A stretch of DNA of 50,067 nt from Paracoccaceae bacterium (GCA_018607905.1 JABBAP010000066.1:1-50067); one strand, 5' to 3'. Numbered from the stretch's first letter, positions 25,647 to 35,743 are shown. Numbers and translations are program-made. The notes: generated from the sequence alone by a model not told the origin.

Positions 25647-27521
25647 ATGTTGAACAGCATGCGCGGCAGCGGTCAAAGCAAGACCATGTGGGTAATTATG
25701 GGCCTGTTGATGTTTGGCCTGACTTTCGGTTTCGGTTTGGACAGTTTGCGCGGCGCAAATGTTACGGCGATTGGATCGGTCGGGGACGAAGATATCGAAG
25801 TGAATACTTATGGGCGTGCCTATCAAAATGCCTATCTTCGGCTTAGCCAACAAATTGGCCGCAACCTAACGCCAGCTGAATTGGATCAATTTGGCATTCA
25901 AGAACAAGTTTTGGATGCCGTGACGAGCCAAGCCGCATTGGACAATGAAACAGCAATTCTTGGCCTGTCTGTTGGCGATGATATGGTTCGTGAAAACATT
26001 GCAACCAGCACACAATTTCAGGGATTGAACGGCGGCTTTGATAAAGAGGCCTATCGCTATTTTCTGGAAAACCAGGTGGGGCTGAGTGCAGGCCAGTTTG
26101 AAGCGCGTGTGCGCAAAGAAAGCGCGCGATCTTTATTGCAAAACACAATTCTAAGCGGTGTTAGCAACAAAGATACGATGGCGTTAACATTGCTTAACTT
26201 TGCGCAGCAAGAACGCTCTTTTGAATGGGCGCAATTGGCAGAAGAAAATTTGGCAGCCCCAATTGCTGCACCTACGCAAGAAGATCTGGAAGCGCTTTAT
26301 ACCACACAATCAGCGGATTACATGACTCCACTGACGCGTAAAATTACCTATGCTTGGCTGAACCCAGCGGATTTGCTTGATGAAGTAGATGTAGACGAAG
26401 CGCAAATTCGCGAAAGCTACGACCTGCAATCAGATCGCTTTAATCGCTCAGAACAAAGGGCTGTCGATCGGGTTGTATTCCCCTCCTTGGAAGAGGCACA
26501 GGCCGCGCGGGATCGTTTTGATGCAGAAGCGGTAAGTTTTTCCGAGATCGTATCAGAACGTGGGTTAACAGACGCAGATGTGGATTTGGGAGAAGTCTCG
26601 CGCACGGATCTAAGTGCGGCGGCGGCTGATCTGTTGTTTGGCCAATCAGAACCGGGCGTTGTTGGTCCTGTTGAATCGTCCTTTGGCCCTGCGCTGTTCC
26701 GCATTAACGCGCTTATCCAAGCGGATAACACCCCGTTTGAAGAGGTCCGTGATGAATTGCGAGCAGAGTTAGCAGGCGAAAGCGCACGTCGTCTTGTTTC
26801 TGATTTGATTGGTGAAATTGATGACGAATTGGCTGGCGGGGTTCGATTAGAAGACTTGACCAAGATTTCGGGCCTGCAGGTTGGAACGCTCGATTACTTT
26901 GATGGCAATGACCACGCGCTTATGGGATACAACGGGTTTCGTGCCGCAGCATTGGCCGCGCAAGAAGGCGATTTCGCTGAAATCTTGGACCTGAGTGATG
27001 GCGGCGTTTTCGCACTTCGCTTGGACAGTATTGTAGAGCCTGCGCCGATCCCTTTGGCTGAGGTTTTAGAGCGTGTAAGCGAAGATTGGCAGGCATCAAA
27101 AACCAACGAAGCCCTTTTAGAACTGGCTGAACGGTTCAAGCCAGGTTTGGAAAAAGGCGGCGATTTGGCCTTTGTTGGTGTGGATTTGGTCGCGGTTGAC
27201 GGGATCAACCGCTCCAGCTTTATCGAGGCTGTGCCGCCATCTGCGGTTGCAGAGGTGTTTAAGTTAGAACTGGGTGGCGTCGCTGTGATCGACGCGGGTA
27301 ATGCGGCGGTTTTGGTACGCCTTACAAACATCACTGATTTTGACTCTGATCAAGACGGCAACGATGTTGTGTTGGACCGGATCACCCAGCAAATTGACGC
27401 GCAGGTATCGCTCGATATTCTGGAATATTATTCGGACGCGCTGCAATCTAAGGCGGGTGTGTCGCTAAATCGGAACATCATCAACCAAGTGAACCAGCAG
27501 ATGATCGGTGGTGGCTACTAG
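25647..27521 (+). CDS. ppiD: SurA-N/PpiD-type periplasmic folding factor (peptidylprolyl isomerase family)
   Basis: A 624-residue protein with one N-terminal membrane anchor (residues 13-32, MWVIMGLLMFGLTFGFGLDS) and a long periplasmic part, the PpiD layout. The SurA_N-like chaperone region follows (VNTYGRAYQNAYLRLSQQIG, then LDAVTSQAALDNETAILGLSVGDD) and a degenerate parvulin domain at about 265-380 (VDRVVFPSLEEAQAARDRF, then VGPVESSFGPALFRINAL). PpiD sits near the Sec translocon and helps outer-membrane and periplasmic proteins fold. Its stop overlaps the trpE start by one base, an arrangement I know from Rhodobacteraceae. Confidence 0.85.
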   Translation: MLNSMRGSGQSKTMWVIMGLLMFGLTFGFGLDSLRGANVTAIGSVGDEDIEVNTYGRAYQNAYLRLSQQIGRNLTPAELDQFGIQEQVLDAVTSQAALDNETAILGLSVGDDMVRENIATSTQFQGLNGGFDKEAYRYFLENQVGLSAGQFEARVRKESARSLLQNTILSGVSNKDTMALTLLNFAQQERSFEWAQLAEENLAAPIAAPTQEDLEALYTTQSADYMTPLTRKITYAWLNPADLLDEVDVDEAQIRESYDLQSDRFNRSEQRAVDRVVFPSLEEAQAARDRFDAEAVSFSEIVSERGLTDADVDLGEVSRTDLSAAAADLLFGQSEPGVVGPVESSFGPALFRINALIQADNTPFEEVRDELRAELAGESARRLVSDLIGEIDDELAGGVRLEDLTKISGLQVGTLDYFDGNDHALMGYNGFRAAALAAQEGDFAEILDLSDGGVFALRLDSIVEPAPIPLAEVLERVSEDWQASKTNEALLELAERFKPGLEKGGDLAFVGVDLVAVDGINRSSFIEAVPPSAVAEVFKLELGGVAVIDAGNAAVLVRLTNITDFDSDQDGNDVVLDRITQQIDAQVSLDILEYYSDALQSKAGVSLNRNIINQVNQQMIGGGY

Positions 27522-29038
27522 TGAGCATGTTGGTCCCCTCTTTTGATGCGTTTGAAGCGCAGCACAACGCGGGGCTGAACCAGGTCGTTTACACCCGTTT
27601 GGTTGCCGATCTAGACACGCCTGTGTCGCTGATGTTGAAATTGGCGCAGGCGCAAAAAGACAGCTTCATGTTAGAAAGCGTGACAGGCGGAGAAATCCGT
27701 GGGCGGTATTCCTGTATTGGGTTTAAGCCCGATCTGATTTGGCAATGTCACGGCGAAAAGGCACGGATCAACCGCCAAGCGCGATTTGATGCCCAAGCGT
27801 TCGAGGCGATGGATGCTGAACCATTGACGGCGCTACGATCTGTTTTAGATGAGAGCCACATCGATTTACCCGAAGGTTTGCCTGCGATTGCGGCTGGGCT
27901 GTTTGGCTATCTTGGTTATGACATGATCCGTCAGGTCGAACATTTGCCTGATGTTAACCCAGATCCACTTGGCCTACCTGATGCCGTGATGATGCGCCCG
28001 TCTGTTGTCGTTGTCGTGGACGGCGTAAAGGGCGAGATTACAGTTGTTTCGCCGGTTTGGGTTTCTGGTGGTTTGTCTGCGCGTGCGGCGTATAACCAAG
28101 CGGCGGAACGTGTGATGGATGCGGTGCGTGATTTGGAACGCCCTGCCCCGATGTCTACGCCGGTTGCAGGTATTGCGAATTCGGTGGGTAGGCCTGTTTC
28201 GAATACCACCAAAGAAGAGTATTTTGACATCGTTGCTAAAGCGAAAGACTACATTCGCGCTGGCGATATTTTTCAAGTTGTTCCAAGCCAGCGTTGGGCG
28301 CAGGATTTCAAACTGCCCCCGTTCAGCCTGTACCGCGCATTGCGCCGCACCAATCCGAGCCCGTTCATGTTTTTCTTTAACTTTGGTGGTTTTCAAGTGA
28401 TTGGCGCCAGCCCCGAGATTTTGGTGCGTTTGAAAGACAACGAAGTCACGATACGCCCGATTGCAGGAACGCGGCATCGTGGCAAAGATGAGGCCGAAGA
28501 TCGCGCACTCGAGGCCGATTTGTTGAGCGATCAGAAAGAGCTGGCAGAGCATCTTATGCTGCTGGATCTGGGCCGCAATGATGTAGGACGTGTGGCCAAA
28601 GTTGGCACCGTGCGCCCGACCGAACAGTTCATTATTGAGCGGTATTCACACGTTATGCATATCGTATCGAACGTGGTCGGTGAACTGTCCGATGATCACG
28701 ATGCACTGTCTGCATTATTGGCGGGTATGCCCGCAGGCACGGTTTCAGGTGCGCCAAAAGTACGCGCGATGGAGATCATTGACGAGCTGGAAAAAGAGAA
28801 ACGCGGCGTTTATGGCGGTGGCTGTGGATATTTTTCAGCCAACGGCGAGATGGACATCGCGATTTCACTGCGTACTGCGGTTTTGAAAGACCAACAGTTG
28901 TATATTCAAGCAGGCGGCGGCGTTGTTTATGACAGCGATGCCGAGTCTGAATTTCAAGAAACTGTGAATAAATCCAACGCCCTGCGCAAAGCTGCACAAG
29001 ACGCAAAGGATTTCGTGTCTTCTGGCGGAAATTTCTAG
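27521..29038 (+). CDS. trpE: Anthranilate synthase component I
   Basis: A 505-residue chorismate-using enzyme. The N-terminal part carries the feedback-site stretch FMLESVTGGEIRGRYS, and the C-terminal catalytic domain shows PSQRWAQDF, the NPSPFMFFF segment, GASPEILVRL, PIAGTRHRGKDEAEDR, LDLGRNDVGRVAKVG, SHVMHIVS, PAGTVSGAPKVRAMEII, and GGCGYFSANGEMDIAISLRT. With TrpG it makes anthranilate from chorismate and glutamine. The GTG at 27521 overlaps the ppiD stop (TAGTG); an ATG at 27527 is the alternative. No leader peptide or attenuator precedes it because it is joined to ppiD. Confidence 0.96.
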   Translation: MSMLVPSFDAFEAQHNAGLNQVVYTRLVADLDTPVSLMLKLAQAQKDSFMLESVTGGEIRGRYSCIGFKPDLIWQCHGEKARINRQARFDAQAFEAMDAEPLTALRSVLDESHIDLPEGLPAIAAGLFGYLGYDMIRQVEHLPDVNPDPLGLPDAVMMRPSVVVVVDGVKGEITVVSPVWVSGGLSARAAYNQAAERVMDAVRDLERPAPMSTPVAGIANSVGRPVSNTTKEEYFDIVAKAKDYIRAGDIFQVVPSQRWAQDFKLPPFSLYRALRRTNPSPFMFFFNFGGFQVIGASPEILVRLKDNEVTIRPIAGTRHRGKDEAEDRALEADLLSDQKELAEHLMLLDLGRNDVGRVAKVGTVRPTEQFIIERYSHVMHIVSNVVGELSDDHDALSALLAGMPAGTVSGAPKVRAMEIIDELEKEKRGVYGGGCGYFSANGEMDIAISLRTAVLKDQQLYIQAGGGVVYDSDAESEFQETVNKSNALRKAAQDAKDFVSSGGNF

Positions 29039-29051
29039 GCGCCCACTTCAG

Positions 29052-29076
29052 AACGCCATGGCGTTTGTTAGTTTTT
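29052..29076 (+). terminator. Possible terminator of trpE
   Basis: AACGC and GCGTT flank a CATG loop (29052-29065), followed five bases later by GTTTTT. A second pairing, GTTTGTT with AACAAAC (29063-29084), overlaps it and covers the stop codon of the convergent gene. Either could end one of the two convergent transcripts; the T-run is interrupted, so the call is weak. Confidence 0.35.
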
Positions 29077-30681
29077 CAACAAACTTGCCGAAACAGGAGC
29101 CAGCGTTACCGCGCGCGCTTTTGAACTGAGGCTCCAGCCAACCAACGTGCTAAGTGTCGCTTTAGACGGAGTTGCCATGACAATCGCCGCACCTTTTGAT
29201 CGAGCTTCGCGTGCGGCCCGATCAAGTTGTTGCGTAATGATCTGTTCGGCTTCACCTGATTTATCCAAAAACCTAAAAACCGTGCCGCTAGCGACGTTTT
29301 CTTGGTCCGCTGCGCGTTTTGTACCGTTTAGACCGCCGCCATAAGTTATCAAACCATGACCCGTTTTCGCAAAGTGCTTTACGACGGAACGCGATAGTCG
29401 TTGATCTTTTTGGAGGTTTGCCGAAGGTCGATCAATCAATCCGACTGAAGTCGGCATAATGTTGAAATACTCGGTTAATAATTTCGCGACCTGTTCGTTG
29501 GATTGGCCACCAGACAAAGACAGTTTTACGTTGCGCGGGGTCATCGCCAGAACTTCAAAACCAGCGTCAGTGTACTTTTTTGCACGCTCGGCGGCATCTG
29601 GCTCGTCCAGCGAGATGGCCATCGTTAGCGGTAGGTTCAGCCCTTGAAGGCTAGACAGTTGGTTCTCTATTTGACCATTGTCAATCAAGATGATCGACAA
29701 AAGTGGTGCGTCTGAAACAGGAAATTCGTTTGCGTTACGCACCAAGGCCCCGACATCAGGGTCTTGGCTTTCAGTTTGCGTATCATCGTCACCCAAAATC
29801 TTTGTGCTGTCCCCGATCGTTTTGAAACGGCTGGTCTTATTTCCTGATCCGAGCGATGCAAGATTACTTTCTTGAGTGCCGCCAATTTTGGGGAGGTTCG
29901 AGCCCTTAGTAATAATTGAGCCGCCAGACGTTTTGAAAGTGCCAGAGGTATTTGGTTGTTCTTCAGGTTCTGTTTCTTCGACAATCGCAACAGCGCGTTT
30001 AGGGGCGATTGGGTCTTGGATTTTAGGGAGTGACGCCACGACGGTATCGTTTGGAATTATTGCGGATGGTTCCGCCGTTGGTTCAGGTTCAGAGACGCTT
30101 GCGATTTCAACGGCATCACTTGTAACTGGCTCTGCAACGGTGACGATGGGGCTGTCAGTTTCAAGATTGGGTTCTGCAAGATCAATGGCTTGCGCAGGTT
30201 CCGAGGAAACGTTTGGCTGCGTATCGTTTTGCGCAGATATTAGTTGTTGAGGAGCCGAAGACAGATCATTTTGTTGCGTGTTTTCGGGCAAAACCAATGC
30301 CAATTGGGTTTCAGGTTCACCAACAGGTTCCAACGTTTCCAGCTCGATTGTTTGAGGCGGCTCTGACGTCACTTCGGGTTCAATGGTCGGCTCATTCACT
30401 TCGCCAGATGGTTCGGTGATTGCAACAACGGCTTCAGGCTCCACAGATGATTCTGATTCTGTGCTCGCTTCTGGCGTCGTATCAACCATACTCAGTTTTG
30501 GAAGCGACGGATCCGATTTTGTCTCTGGCTCAGGAGCCAATGCAATTTCATCAACGGCCGCAATTGACACCGACGCCCCCTTTTGCGGGACAATCGGATT
30601 TAAGGCAGCCAAAATTACGCCCGAGGTTAGCCCAACGGCTAAGCCAGATACGATTCCTAGGGATTTTCCACCGATTGCCAT
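29068..30681 (-). CDS. yibQ: Divergent polysaccharide deacetylase family protein (YibQ-like)
   Basis: A 537-residue protein: one N-terminal hydrophobic anchor (residues 7-28), a long acidic Pro/Glu/Thr-rich linker (about 40-310, low complexity), then a YibQ-like deacetylase-fold domain (about 325-537: DAPLLSIILIDNG, NLPLTMAISLDEPDAAERAKKYTDAGFEVLAM, end ARAVTLAPVSASLL). The Asp-Asp and His metal ligands of active members are not evident (IDNG in place of IDD; MTPRN in place of an H-containing LPM motif), so it may be inactive. It lies between trpE and trpGDC on the opposite strand; a trpE(yibQ)GDC order is known from Rhodobacter sphaeroides. Role unknown. Confidence 0.78.
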   Translation of the reverse strand: MAIGGKSLGIVSGLAVGLTSGVILAALNPIVPQKGASVSIAAVDEIALAPEPETKSDPSLPKLSMVDTTPEASTESESSVEPEAVVAITEPSGEVNEPTIEPEVTSEPPQTIELETLEPVGEPETQLALVLPENTQQNDLSSAPQQLISAQNDTQPNVSSEPAQAIDLAEPNLETDSPIVTVAEPVTSDAVEIASVSEPEPTAEPSAIIPNDTVVASLPKIQDPIAPKRAVAIVEETEPEEQPNTSGTFKTSGGSIITKGSNLPKIGGTQESNLASLGSGNKTSRFKTIGDSTKILGDDDTQTESQDPDVGALVRNANEFPVSDAPLLSIILIDNGQIENQLSSLQGLNLPLTMAISLDEPDAAERAKKYTDAGFEVLAMTPRNVKLSLSGGQSNEQVAKLLTEYFNIMPTSVGLIDRPSANLQKDQRLSRSVVKHFAKTGHGLITYGGGLNGTKRAADQENVASGTVFRFLDKSGEAEQIITQQLDRAAREARSKGAAIVMATPSKATLSTLVGWSLSSKARAVTLAPVSASLLKN

Positions 30682-30737
30682 CTGGTGCCTCTTTGCCTGT
30701 GGTTGGCGTGTGTTTTCTTAGATCGCTGCTCTTGACC

Positions 30738-30766
30738 TTGGTTCACGCCCGTGCCCAATGTATAGC
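30738..30766 (+). promoter_or_regulatory. Candidate promoter of trpGDC
   Basis: TTGGTT (30738-30743) and TATAGC (30761-30766) are 17 bases apart, placing a start near 30773 and a leader of about 47 bases before trpG. The leader holds no Trp-rich leader peptide. Confidence 0.35.
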
Positions 30767-30819
30767 GCACAAAACACGCGGGATCACCCCTAAATTCGCA
30801 AAGGGCTAGGACAGGCAAT

Positions 30820-31401
30820 ATGCTGCTTTTGATAGATAATTACGACAGCTTCACCTATAATCTGGTTCACTATGTGGGTGAATTGGGCGCAGAGGTCGTT
30901 GTTAAACGCAACGACGAGTTGACAGTTCAAGACGCCATGGGTTTAGGCGCGGATATGATATTGCTGTCCCCTGGCCCCTGTGATCCAGATCAAGCGGGTA
31001 TTTGTTTGCCTTTAACGATGGCCGCAGCCGAGGCGAAAATTCCGTTGATGGGCGTATGTTTGGGACATCAAACCATTGGTCAAGCTTTTGGTGGAAATGT
31101 TATTGGTTGCCACGAAATTGTTCATGGCAAGATGGGCGCAATGCACCACGCAGATAAATCAGTGTTCAAAGGGCTGCCGACACCGTTTGATGCAACGCGG
31201 TATCATTCATTGGTTGTTGAAAAAGAAACATTGCCAGACTGTTTAGAAACCACGGCGTGGCTTGAAGATGGCACGATCATGGGGTTGCAGCACAAAGAAT
31301 TGCCGATCCACGGTGTGCAGTTTCATCCAGAAAGCATTGCGTCTGAACATGGGCATGCGTTGTTAAAGAATTTCCTAGATATGGCACTGGAGCCCGCATG
31401 A
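30820..31401 (+). CDS. trpG: Anthranilate synthase component II (glutamine amidotransferase)
   Basis: A 193-residue class I glutamine amidotransferase with the complete triad: Cys80 in GVCLGHQ, His169 and Glu171 in [13 protein letters not shown], and the [13 protein letters not shown] loop near residue 50. It supplies ammonia to TrpE; in other bacteria it may also serve para-aminobenzoate synthesis. It heads an operon whose members overlap: its stop and the trpD start share four bases (ATGA). Confidence 0.96.
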   Translation: MLLLIDNYDSFTYNLVHYVGELGAEVVVKRNDELTVQDAMGLGADMILLSPGPCDPDQAGICLPLTMAAAEAKIPLMGVCLGHQTIGQAFGGNVIGCHEIVHGKMGAMHHADKSVFKGLPTPFDATRYHSLVVEKETLPDCLETTAWLEDGTIMGLQHKELPIHGVQFHPESIASEHGHALLKNFLDMALEPA

Positions 31402-32423
31402 GCGACCAGCTGAAAACTCTGATTGCGGCAGCAATTGACGGCCCCCTTGACGGCGATCAAGCCCGCAAGGCGTTTGAAATCATCATGAATGGTGATGCGA
31501 CGCCTGAACAAATCGGTGGTTTGTTAATGGTGATGCGCACACGCGGCGAAACCGTTGCCGAATACGCAGCGGCGGCAGCTGTCATGCGTGCTAAATGCCT
31601 GCCAGTTAAAGCCCCTGACGGCGCGATGGATATTGTTGGCACAGGCGGTGATGGTAAATCGACGCTAAATATTTCGACGGCTACGGCTATTGTGACGGCG
31701 GGTGCGGGTGTGGTTGTTGCAAAGCATGGCAATCGCAACCTTTCGTCAAAGTCGGGCACGGCAGATGCGTTGGGCGAACTCGGCGTTCAGGTGATGGTTG
31801 GGCCCAAAGTTGTGGAGCGCGCGATAAATGAGTGCGGGATCGGGTTTATGATGGCGCCGATGCACCACCCTGCCACACGCCACGTGATGCCAGCGCGCCA
31901 AGCGTTGGGTACACGAACTATTTTCAACATTCTGGGCCCGCTCACCAACCCTGCTGGGGCAAAACGGCAGCTAACAGGTGCGTTTTCGCGCGAAATGATC
32001 CGCCCGATGGCCGAGGTTTTACTGGAACTTGGATCTGAAAAAGCATGGTTGGTACACGGGTCTGATGGCACGGATGAGATTTCAATTGCCGGAGTAACTT
32101 GGGTTGCAAAGTTGGAAAATGGCGCAGTGACGGACGCAGAGATTTCGCCAGAAGATGCCGGTCTGCCTGTTCATCCATTTGAAGCAATTGTTGGCGGATC
32201 GCCTGCGCAAAACGCGATTGCGCTGCGTGATTTGCTGGGCGGCGCAAAATCCGCTTACCGCGATGCAGTCTTGCTCAATACGGCCGCTGCATTGGTTGTT
32301 GCCGATAAGGTCGACAATTTGCCTGACGGCGTTGCGATGGCCGCAGAAAGCATCGACAGCGGCAAAGCGCAACAAAAACTGGACGCATTGGCACGCATCA
32401 CAACGGAGGCCGCACATGGCTGA
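31398..32423 (+). CDS. trpD: Anthranilate phosphoribosyltransferase
   Basis: The 341-residue enzyme transfers phosphoribose from PRPP to anthranilate. The PRPP/anthranilate site is clear: [41 protein letters not shown], and the [21 protein letters not shown] segment. Length is normal. It starts inside the end of trpG and ends eight bases inside trpC. Confidence 0.97.
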   Translation: MSDQLKTLIAAAIDGPLDGDQARKAFEIIMNGDATPEQIGGLLMVMRTRGETVAEYAAAAAVMRAKCLPVKAPDGAMDIVGTGGDGKSTLNISTATAIVTAGAGVVVAKHGNRNLSSKSGTADALGELGVQVMVGPKVVERAINECGIGFMMAPMHHPATRHVMPARQALGTRTIFNILGPLTNPAGAKRQLTGAFSREMIRPMAEVLLELGSEKAWLVHGSDGTDEISIAGVTWVAKLENGAVTDAEISPEDAGLPVHPFEAIVGGSPAQNAIALRDLLGGAKSAYRDAVLLNTAAALVVADKVDNLPDGVAMAAESIDSGKAQQKLDALARITTEAAHG

Positions 32424-33228
32424 TATCCTCGAGAAGATCAAAGCGTATAAACTGGAAGAGGTTGCCAAGGCCAAAACCGAGGTATCATTGAGCGAATTGG
32501 ATGCATTAGCAGCCGATCAAACACAGCCGCGCGGATTTGTCGAAGCGTTGCGCAAGGCAAGCACATCGGGTGGATACGGATTGATCGCAGAGATCAAGAA
32601 AGCCAGCCCGTCCAAAGGGTTGATTCGAGAAGGTTTTGATCCTGCAACCTTGGCGCAGGCTTACGTTGAGGGCGGCGCGACCTGCCTTTCGGTTTTAACC
32701 GACATGCCATCATTCCAAGGCGCACCAGAGTTTTTGACGCAGGCGCGTAATGCCTGTGCCCTGCCCTGTTTGCGCAAGGATTTCATGTATGACACGTACC
32801 AAGTGGCGCAAGCGCGAGCTTGGGGGGCGGATTGCATTTTGATCGTCATGGCCTCGGTTTCGGATGAGCAAGCGCAGGAATTAGAAGCGGCGGCGTTTGA
32901 AAAGGGGATGGATGTTTTGGTTGAGGTTCATGATCGTGAGGAGTTAGATCGCTCAGCGGTTCTGCGTTCACCGCTGCTGGGGATCAACAACCGTAATTTG
33001 AAAACCTTTGACGTAAGTTTGGATGCATCCAAGACATTGGCACGCTATGCCCCTGCCGAACGGATGTTGGTGTCTGAAAGCGGGTTGAATGATCGCCATG
33101 ATCTGGCGGAGTTGGCGCAATTTGGTGTTCGCTGCTTCTTGATCGGTGAATCGTTGATGCGGCAAGAAAATGTTGCGGCAGCGACACGTGACATGATTTC
33201 GAGCCCTTGGGCTCCGCAGGCGATGTAA
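32416..33228 (+). CDS. trpC: Indole-3-glycerol phosphate synthase
   Basis: A 270-residue TIM-barrel enzyme that closes the indole ring from carboxyphenylamino-deoxyribulose phosphate. Catalytic residues are visible: Glu and Lys in [12 protein letters not shown], Lys in [11 protein letters not shown], Glu in LVEVHD, Asn in [11 protein letters not shown], and SESGLN. The frame is open to 32155, but that part overlaps trpD; the ATG at 32416 gives the family N-terminus. It is monofunctional, not fused to TrpF. Its stop shares one base with the moaC start (TAATG). Confidence 0.97.
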   Translation: MADILEKIKAYKLEEVAKAKTEVSLSELDALAADQTQPRGFVEALRKASTSGGYGLIAEIKKASPSKGLIREGFDPATLAQAYVEGGATCLSVLTDMPSFQGAPEFLTQARNACALPCLRKDFMYDTYQVAQARAWGADCILIVMASVSDEQAQELEAAAFEKGMDVLVEVHDREELDRSAVLRSPLLGINNRNLKTFDVSLDASKTLARYAPAERMLVSESGLNDRHDLAELAQFGVRCFLIGESLMRQENVAAATRDMISSPWAPQAM

Positions 33229-33698
33229 TGGCGGGTTTAACACATTTCGATGATCAAGGCGCGGCACACATGGTGGATGTGTCGGACAAGGCCGTAACCG
33301 CGCGTGTGGCCACGGCCAAGGGCCGTGTTGTGATGGCCCCTGAGACCCGCGCGATGATCGAAGAAGGCCGCGCCAAAAAGGGCGATGTTTTATCTGTTGC
33401 ACGTTTGGCAGGTATCATGGGCGCTAAGAAAACACCCGATTTGATCCCACTGTGTCATCCGCTGGCGATTACAAAAGTGTCGGTTGATCTGAGTTATGCT
33501 GAGGACGGCGTCGATATCGAAGCGACCGTCAAAACTACCGGGCAAACTGGCGTTGAAATGGAAGCGTTAACGGCGGTGAATATCGCTGCGCTGACGGTCT
33601 ATGACATGGTCAAAGCCGTCGATAAAACTATGCAAATCACAGATATCCGCGTTGTTTTGAAAGACGGCGGCAAATCTGGCCGGTTTATTTCGGAATGA
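33228..33698 (+). CDS. moaC: Cyclic pyranopterin monophosphate synthase
   Basis: The 156-residue protein carries the conserved MoaC stretches: [18 protein letters not shown] at the start, [18 protein letters not shown], and [27 protein letters not shown], with the catalytic Asp and Lys at the end of the last motif. With MoaA it makes cyclic pyranopterin monophosphate, the first molybdopterin intermediate. It sits in the trpGDC-moaC-moeA operon, overlapping both neighbours. Confidence 0.97.
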   Translation: MAGLTHFDDQGAAHMVDVSDKAVTARVATAKGRVVMAPETRAMIEEGRAKKGDVLSVARLAGIMGAKKTPDLIPLCHPLAITKVSVDLSYAEDGVDIEATVKTTGQTGVEMEALTAVNIAALTVYDMVKAVDKTMQITDIRVVLKDGGKSGRFISE

Positions 33699-34879
33699 TC
33701 ACCGTTGACGAAGCTTTATCCAAAGTTCTGGGGTTGTTTGAACCGTTAGAGACTGAAACTGTCCATTTGCAGCATGCATCGGGGCGGGTTTTGGCGGTGG
33801 ATGCAGTTGCGCATCGCGATCAACCGCCTTTTGCCTCTTCTGCCATGGATGGATATGCTGTTCGCAATGCTGATTTGAGCACTGGTGCGCAGTTGCGTGT
33901 GATTGGTGAGAGTGCCGCTGGTGGGTTTTATGATGGCATTGTTGGATCTGGCCAAGCCGTTCGTATTTTCACGGGTGCGCCTGTGCCTGTGGGTGCAGAT
34001 CGGATATTGATCCAAGAAGATTGTACCCGTTCTGGTGATGTTATTACGGTGAATGAGGGCATTGATCAGAGCATTTATGTGCGTCCCGCTGGTGGAGATT
34101 TCAATTCAGGCGATGTGATGTTAGCACCGCGTGTTCTCTCAGCGGGTGATATCGCGTTGCTGGCGTCGATGAATTGCGCGCAGGTTCAGGTGCGCCGCAA
34201 ACCGCGTGTCGCATTGGTTGCAACGGGGGATGAGCTAGTCATGCCAGGTGAAGACCCAGGGCCAAGTCAAATTATCTCCAGCAATAACTTTGGATTAAAG
34301 GCATTAGTTGAAGCAAATGGGGGAATTGCACAGATCCTTCCGATTGCGAGCGATGACGTTGACAACTTGAAAGCCGTTCTGGATTTGGCATCTGAGGCGG
34401 ATGTTATCGTCACGCTTGGTGGCGCATCTGTCGGGGATCGCGATTTGGTGCGCCAGGTCGCAACCGAGGCGGGCCTTGATCAAGCATTTTATAAAGTTGC
34501 GATGCGACCCGGAAAGCCCCTGATGGCTGGGAGATTGAATGACACAGCTATGATTGGTTTGCCAGGGAACCCCGTAAGTTCGATGGTGTGTGGGACTGTG
34601 TTTTTGGTCCCTGCTCTACGAGCAATGCTGAGCCTTGGCAAAACAGCTATGCCACGTGAAGTCGCGCGTTTGGGGCGCGATATTGATGCAAATGGGCCGC
34701 GTAGCCATTATATGCGCGCGCAATTGTCGATCACGGATGGCGCGTTGGTTTGTATGCCAGAAACGCGCCAAGACAGTTCATTGCTGTCTGTTTTATCACG
34801 CGCAGATGCGTTGATGGTACGCAACCCAAAGGACAGCGCGCGTAAAGCCGGTGAATTGGTTGAGTTCATCCGACTCTAA
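33695..34879 (+). CDS. moeA: Molybdopterin molybdenumtransferase
   Basis: A 394-residue protein of normal MoeA length. Seen: [48 protein letters not shown], the molybdopterin-binding [25 protein letters not shown], and [11 protein letters not shown]. It inserts molybdate into adenylylated molybdopterin. The ATG at 33695 overlaps the moaC stop by four bases. It is the last gene of the operon; the next 128 bases hold the lexA promoter and operator. Confidence 0.96.
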   Translation: MITVDEALSKVLGLFEPLETETVHLQHASGRVLAVDAVAHRDQPPFASSAMDGYAVRNADLSTGAQLRVIGESAAGGFYDGIVGSGQAVRIFTGAPVPVGADRILIQEDCTRSGDVITVNEGIDQSIYVRPAGGDFNSGDVMLAPRVLSAGDIALLASMNCAQVQVRRKPRVALVATGDELVMPGEDPGPSQIISSNNFGLKALVEANGGIAQILPIASDDVDNLKAVLDLASEADVIVTLGGASVGDRDLVRQVATEAGLDQAFYKVAMRPGKPLMAGRLNDTAMIGLPGNPVSSMVCGTVFLVPALRAMLSLGKTAMPREVARLGRDIDANGPRSHYMRAQLSITDGALVCMPETRQDSSLLSVLSRADALMVRNPKDSARKAGELVEFIRL

Positions 34880-34924
34880 TTTCGCGATTGCTGATCGTTC
34901 ATTTGCGATTTGTAAAGAAATATT

Positions 34925-34953
34925 TTGACACAAAACAAGAACACTTGTAGAAC
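34925..34953 (+). promoter_or_regulatory. lexA promoter
   Basis: A perfect -35 element TTGACA (34925-34930) is followed after 17 bases by TAGAAC (34948-34953) as -10. The -10 lies inside the LexA box, so bound LexA would block RNA polymerase. Confidence 0.65.
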
Positions 34954-34973
34954 AATATTGAACACATGCGAAC
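34939..34973 (+). promoter_or_regulatory. LexA operator array, four GAAC half-sites
   Basis: GAAC occurs at 34939, 34950, 34960 and 34970. The first two form GAAC-N7-GAAC, the alphaproteobacterial SOS box; the next two are spaced by six bases, so successive half-sites are 11, 10 and 10 bases apart, on one face of the helix. The array overlaps the -10 element and probable transcript start of lexA and explains autorepression. Confidence 0.8.
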
Positions 34974-35007
34974 ATAACGCGATATTTGTCTATTCAGGAG
35001 GGCTATT

Positions 35008-35694
35008 ATGCTAACACGGAAGCAGATGGATTTGTTGGAGTTTATCCACAAGCGGATGCAAAAGGACGGCGTGCCGCCCTCGTTTGATGAGATGAAGGAA
35101 GCGCTGGACTTGCGATCAAAGTCGGGCATCCACCGTTTAATCACGGCACTTGAGGAACGCGGATTTATCCGCCGCCTCGCGCATCGTGCTCGTGCAATTG
35201 AAATTGTACGACTGCCTGACAATATCGAAGCGGGTGGCTTTAAACCCCGTGTTATTGAAGGATCGCGCACTGACCCACCGCGTGATGCTATGAGCATAGA
35301 ATCCGCGAATAGTAATTCCCTGCCGATCATGGGTAAAATTGCTGCTGGTACACCGATTGAGGCGATCCAGCATGTAACCAATCATGTGACGGTGCCTGAC
35401 CAGATGATGCACAACCAAGGACGCCATTACGCGTTGGAGGTTAAGGGCGATTCAATGATCGAAGCTGGCATCAATGAAGGCGATGTTGTTGTGATCCACG
35501 AACAAACCGATGCGGATAACGGTGATATCGTTGTTGCATTGGTTGAAGATCAAGAAGCGACGCTGAAGTATCTGCGCAAAAAAGGATCTGCGATTGCATT
35601 AGAAGCGGCAAACCCAGCCTATGAAACGCGGGTGTATCGCGATGATCAGGTCAAGGTTCAGGGCAAACTGGTTGGTTTGATCCGCACTTATTAA
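35008..35694 (+). CDS. lexA: LexA repressor, SOS regulator
   Basis: The 228-residue protein has a winged-helix DNA-binding domain (residues 1-65, [13 protein letters not shown] and [18 protein letters not shown]) and a peptidase S24 domain. The self-cleavage bond is Ala113-Gly114 (IAAGTP), with catalytic Ser149 (GDSM) and Lys187 (TLKYLR). RecA filaments trigger cleavage and release the SOS genes. The ATG at 35008 follows a strong ribosome binding site (AGGAGGG). Its own promoter carries a four-half-site operator. Confidence 0.97.
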   Translation: MLTRKQMDLLEFIHKRMQKDGVPPSFDEMKEALDLRSKSGIHRLITALEERGFIRRLAHRARAIEIVRLPDNIEAGGFKPRVIEGSRTDPPRDAMSIESANSNSLPIMGKIAAGTPIEAIQHVTNHVTVPDQMMHNQGRHYALEVKGDSMIEAGINEGDVVVIHEQTDADNGDIVVALVEDQEATLKYLRKKGSAIALEAANPAYETRVYRDDQVKVQGKLVGLIRTY

Positions 35695-35718
35695 CGCGGC
35701 CTAGCTTTGAAAAATCGT

Positions 35719-35743
35719 AAACGCGCTCTGATGGGCGCGTTTA
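35719..35743. terminator. Bidirectional terminator between lexA and comEC
   Basis: AAACGCGC (35719-35726) pairs with GCGCGTTT (35735-35742) around an eight-base loop. On the plus strand it is followed by ATTCGTT; on the minus strand by ACGATTTTT, a better U-run. It overlaps the comEC stop codon and can end both convergent transcripts. Confidence 0.7.
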
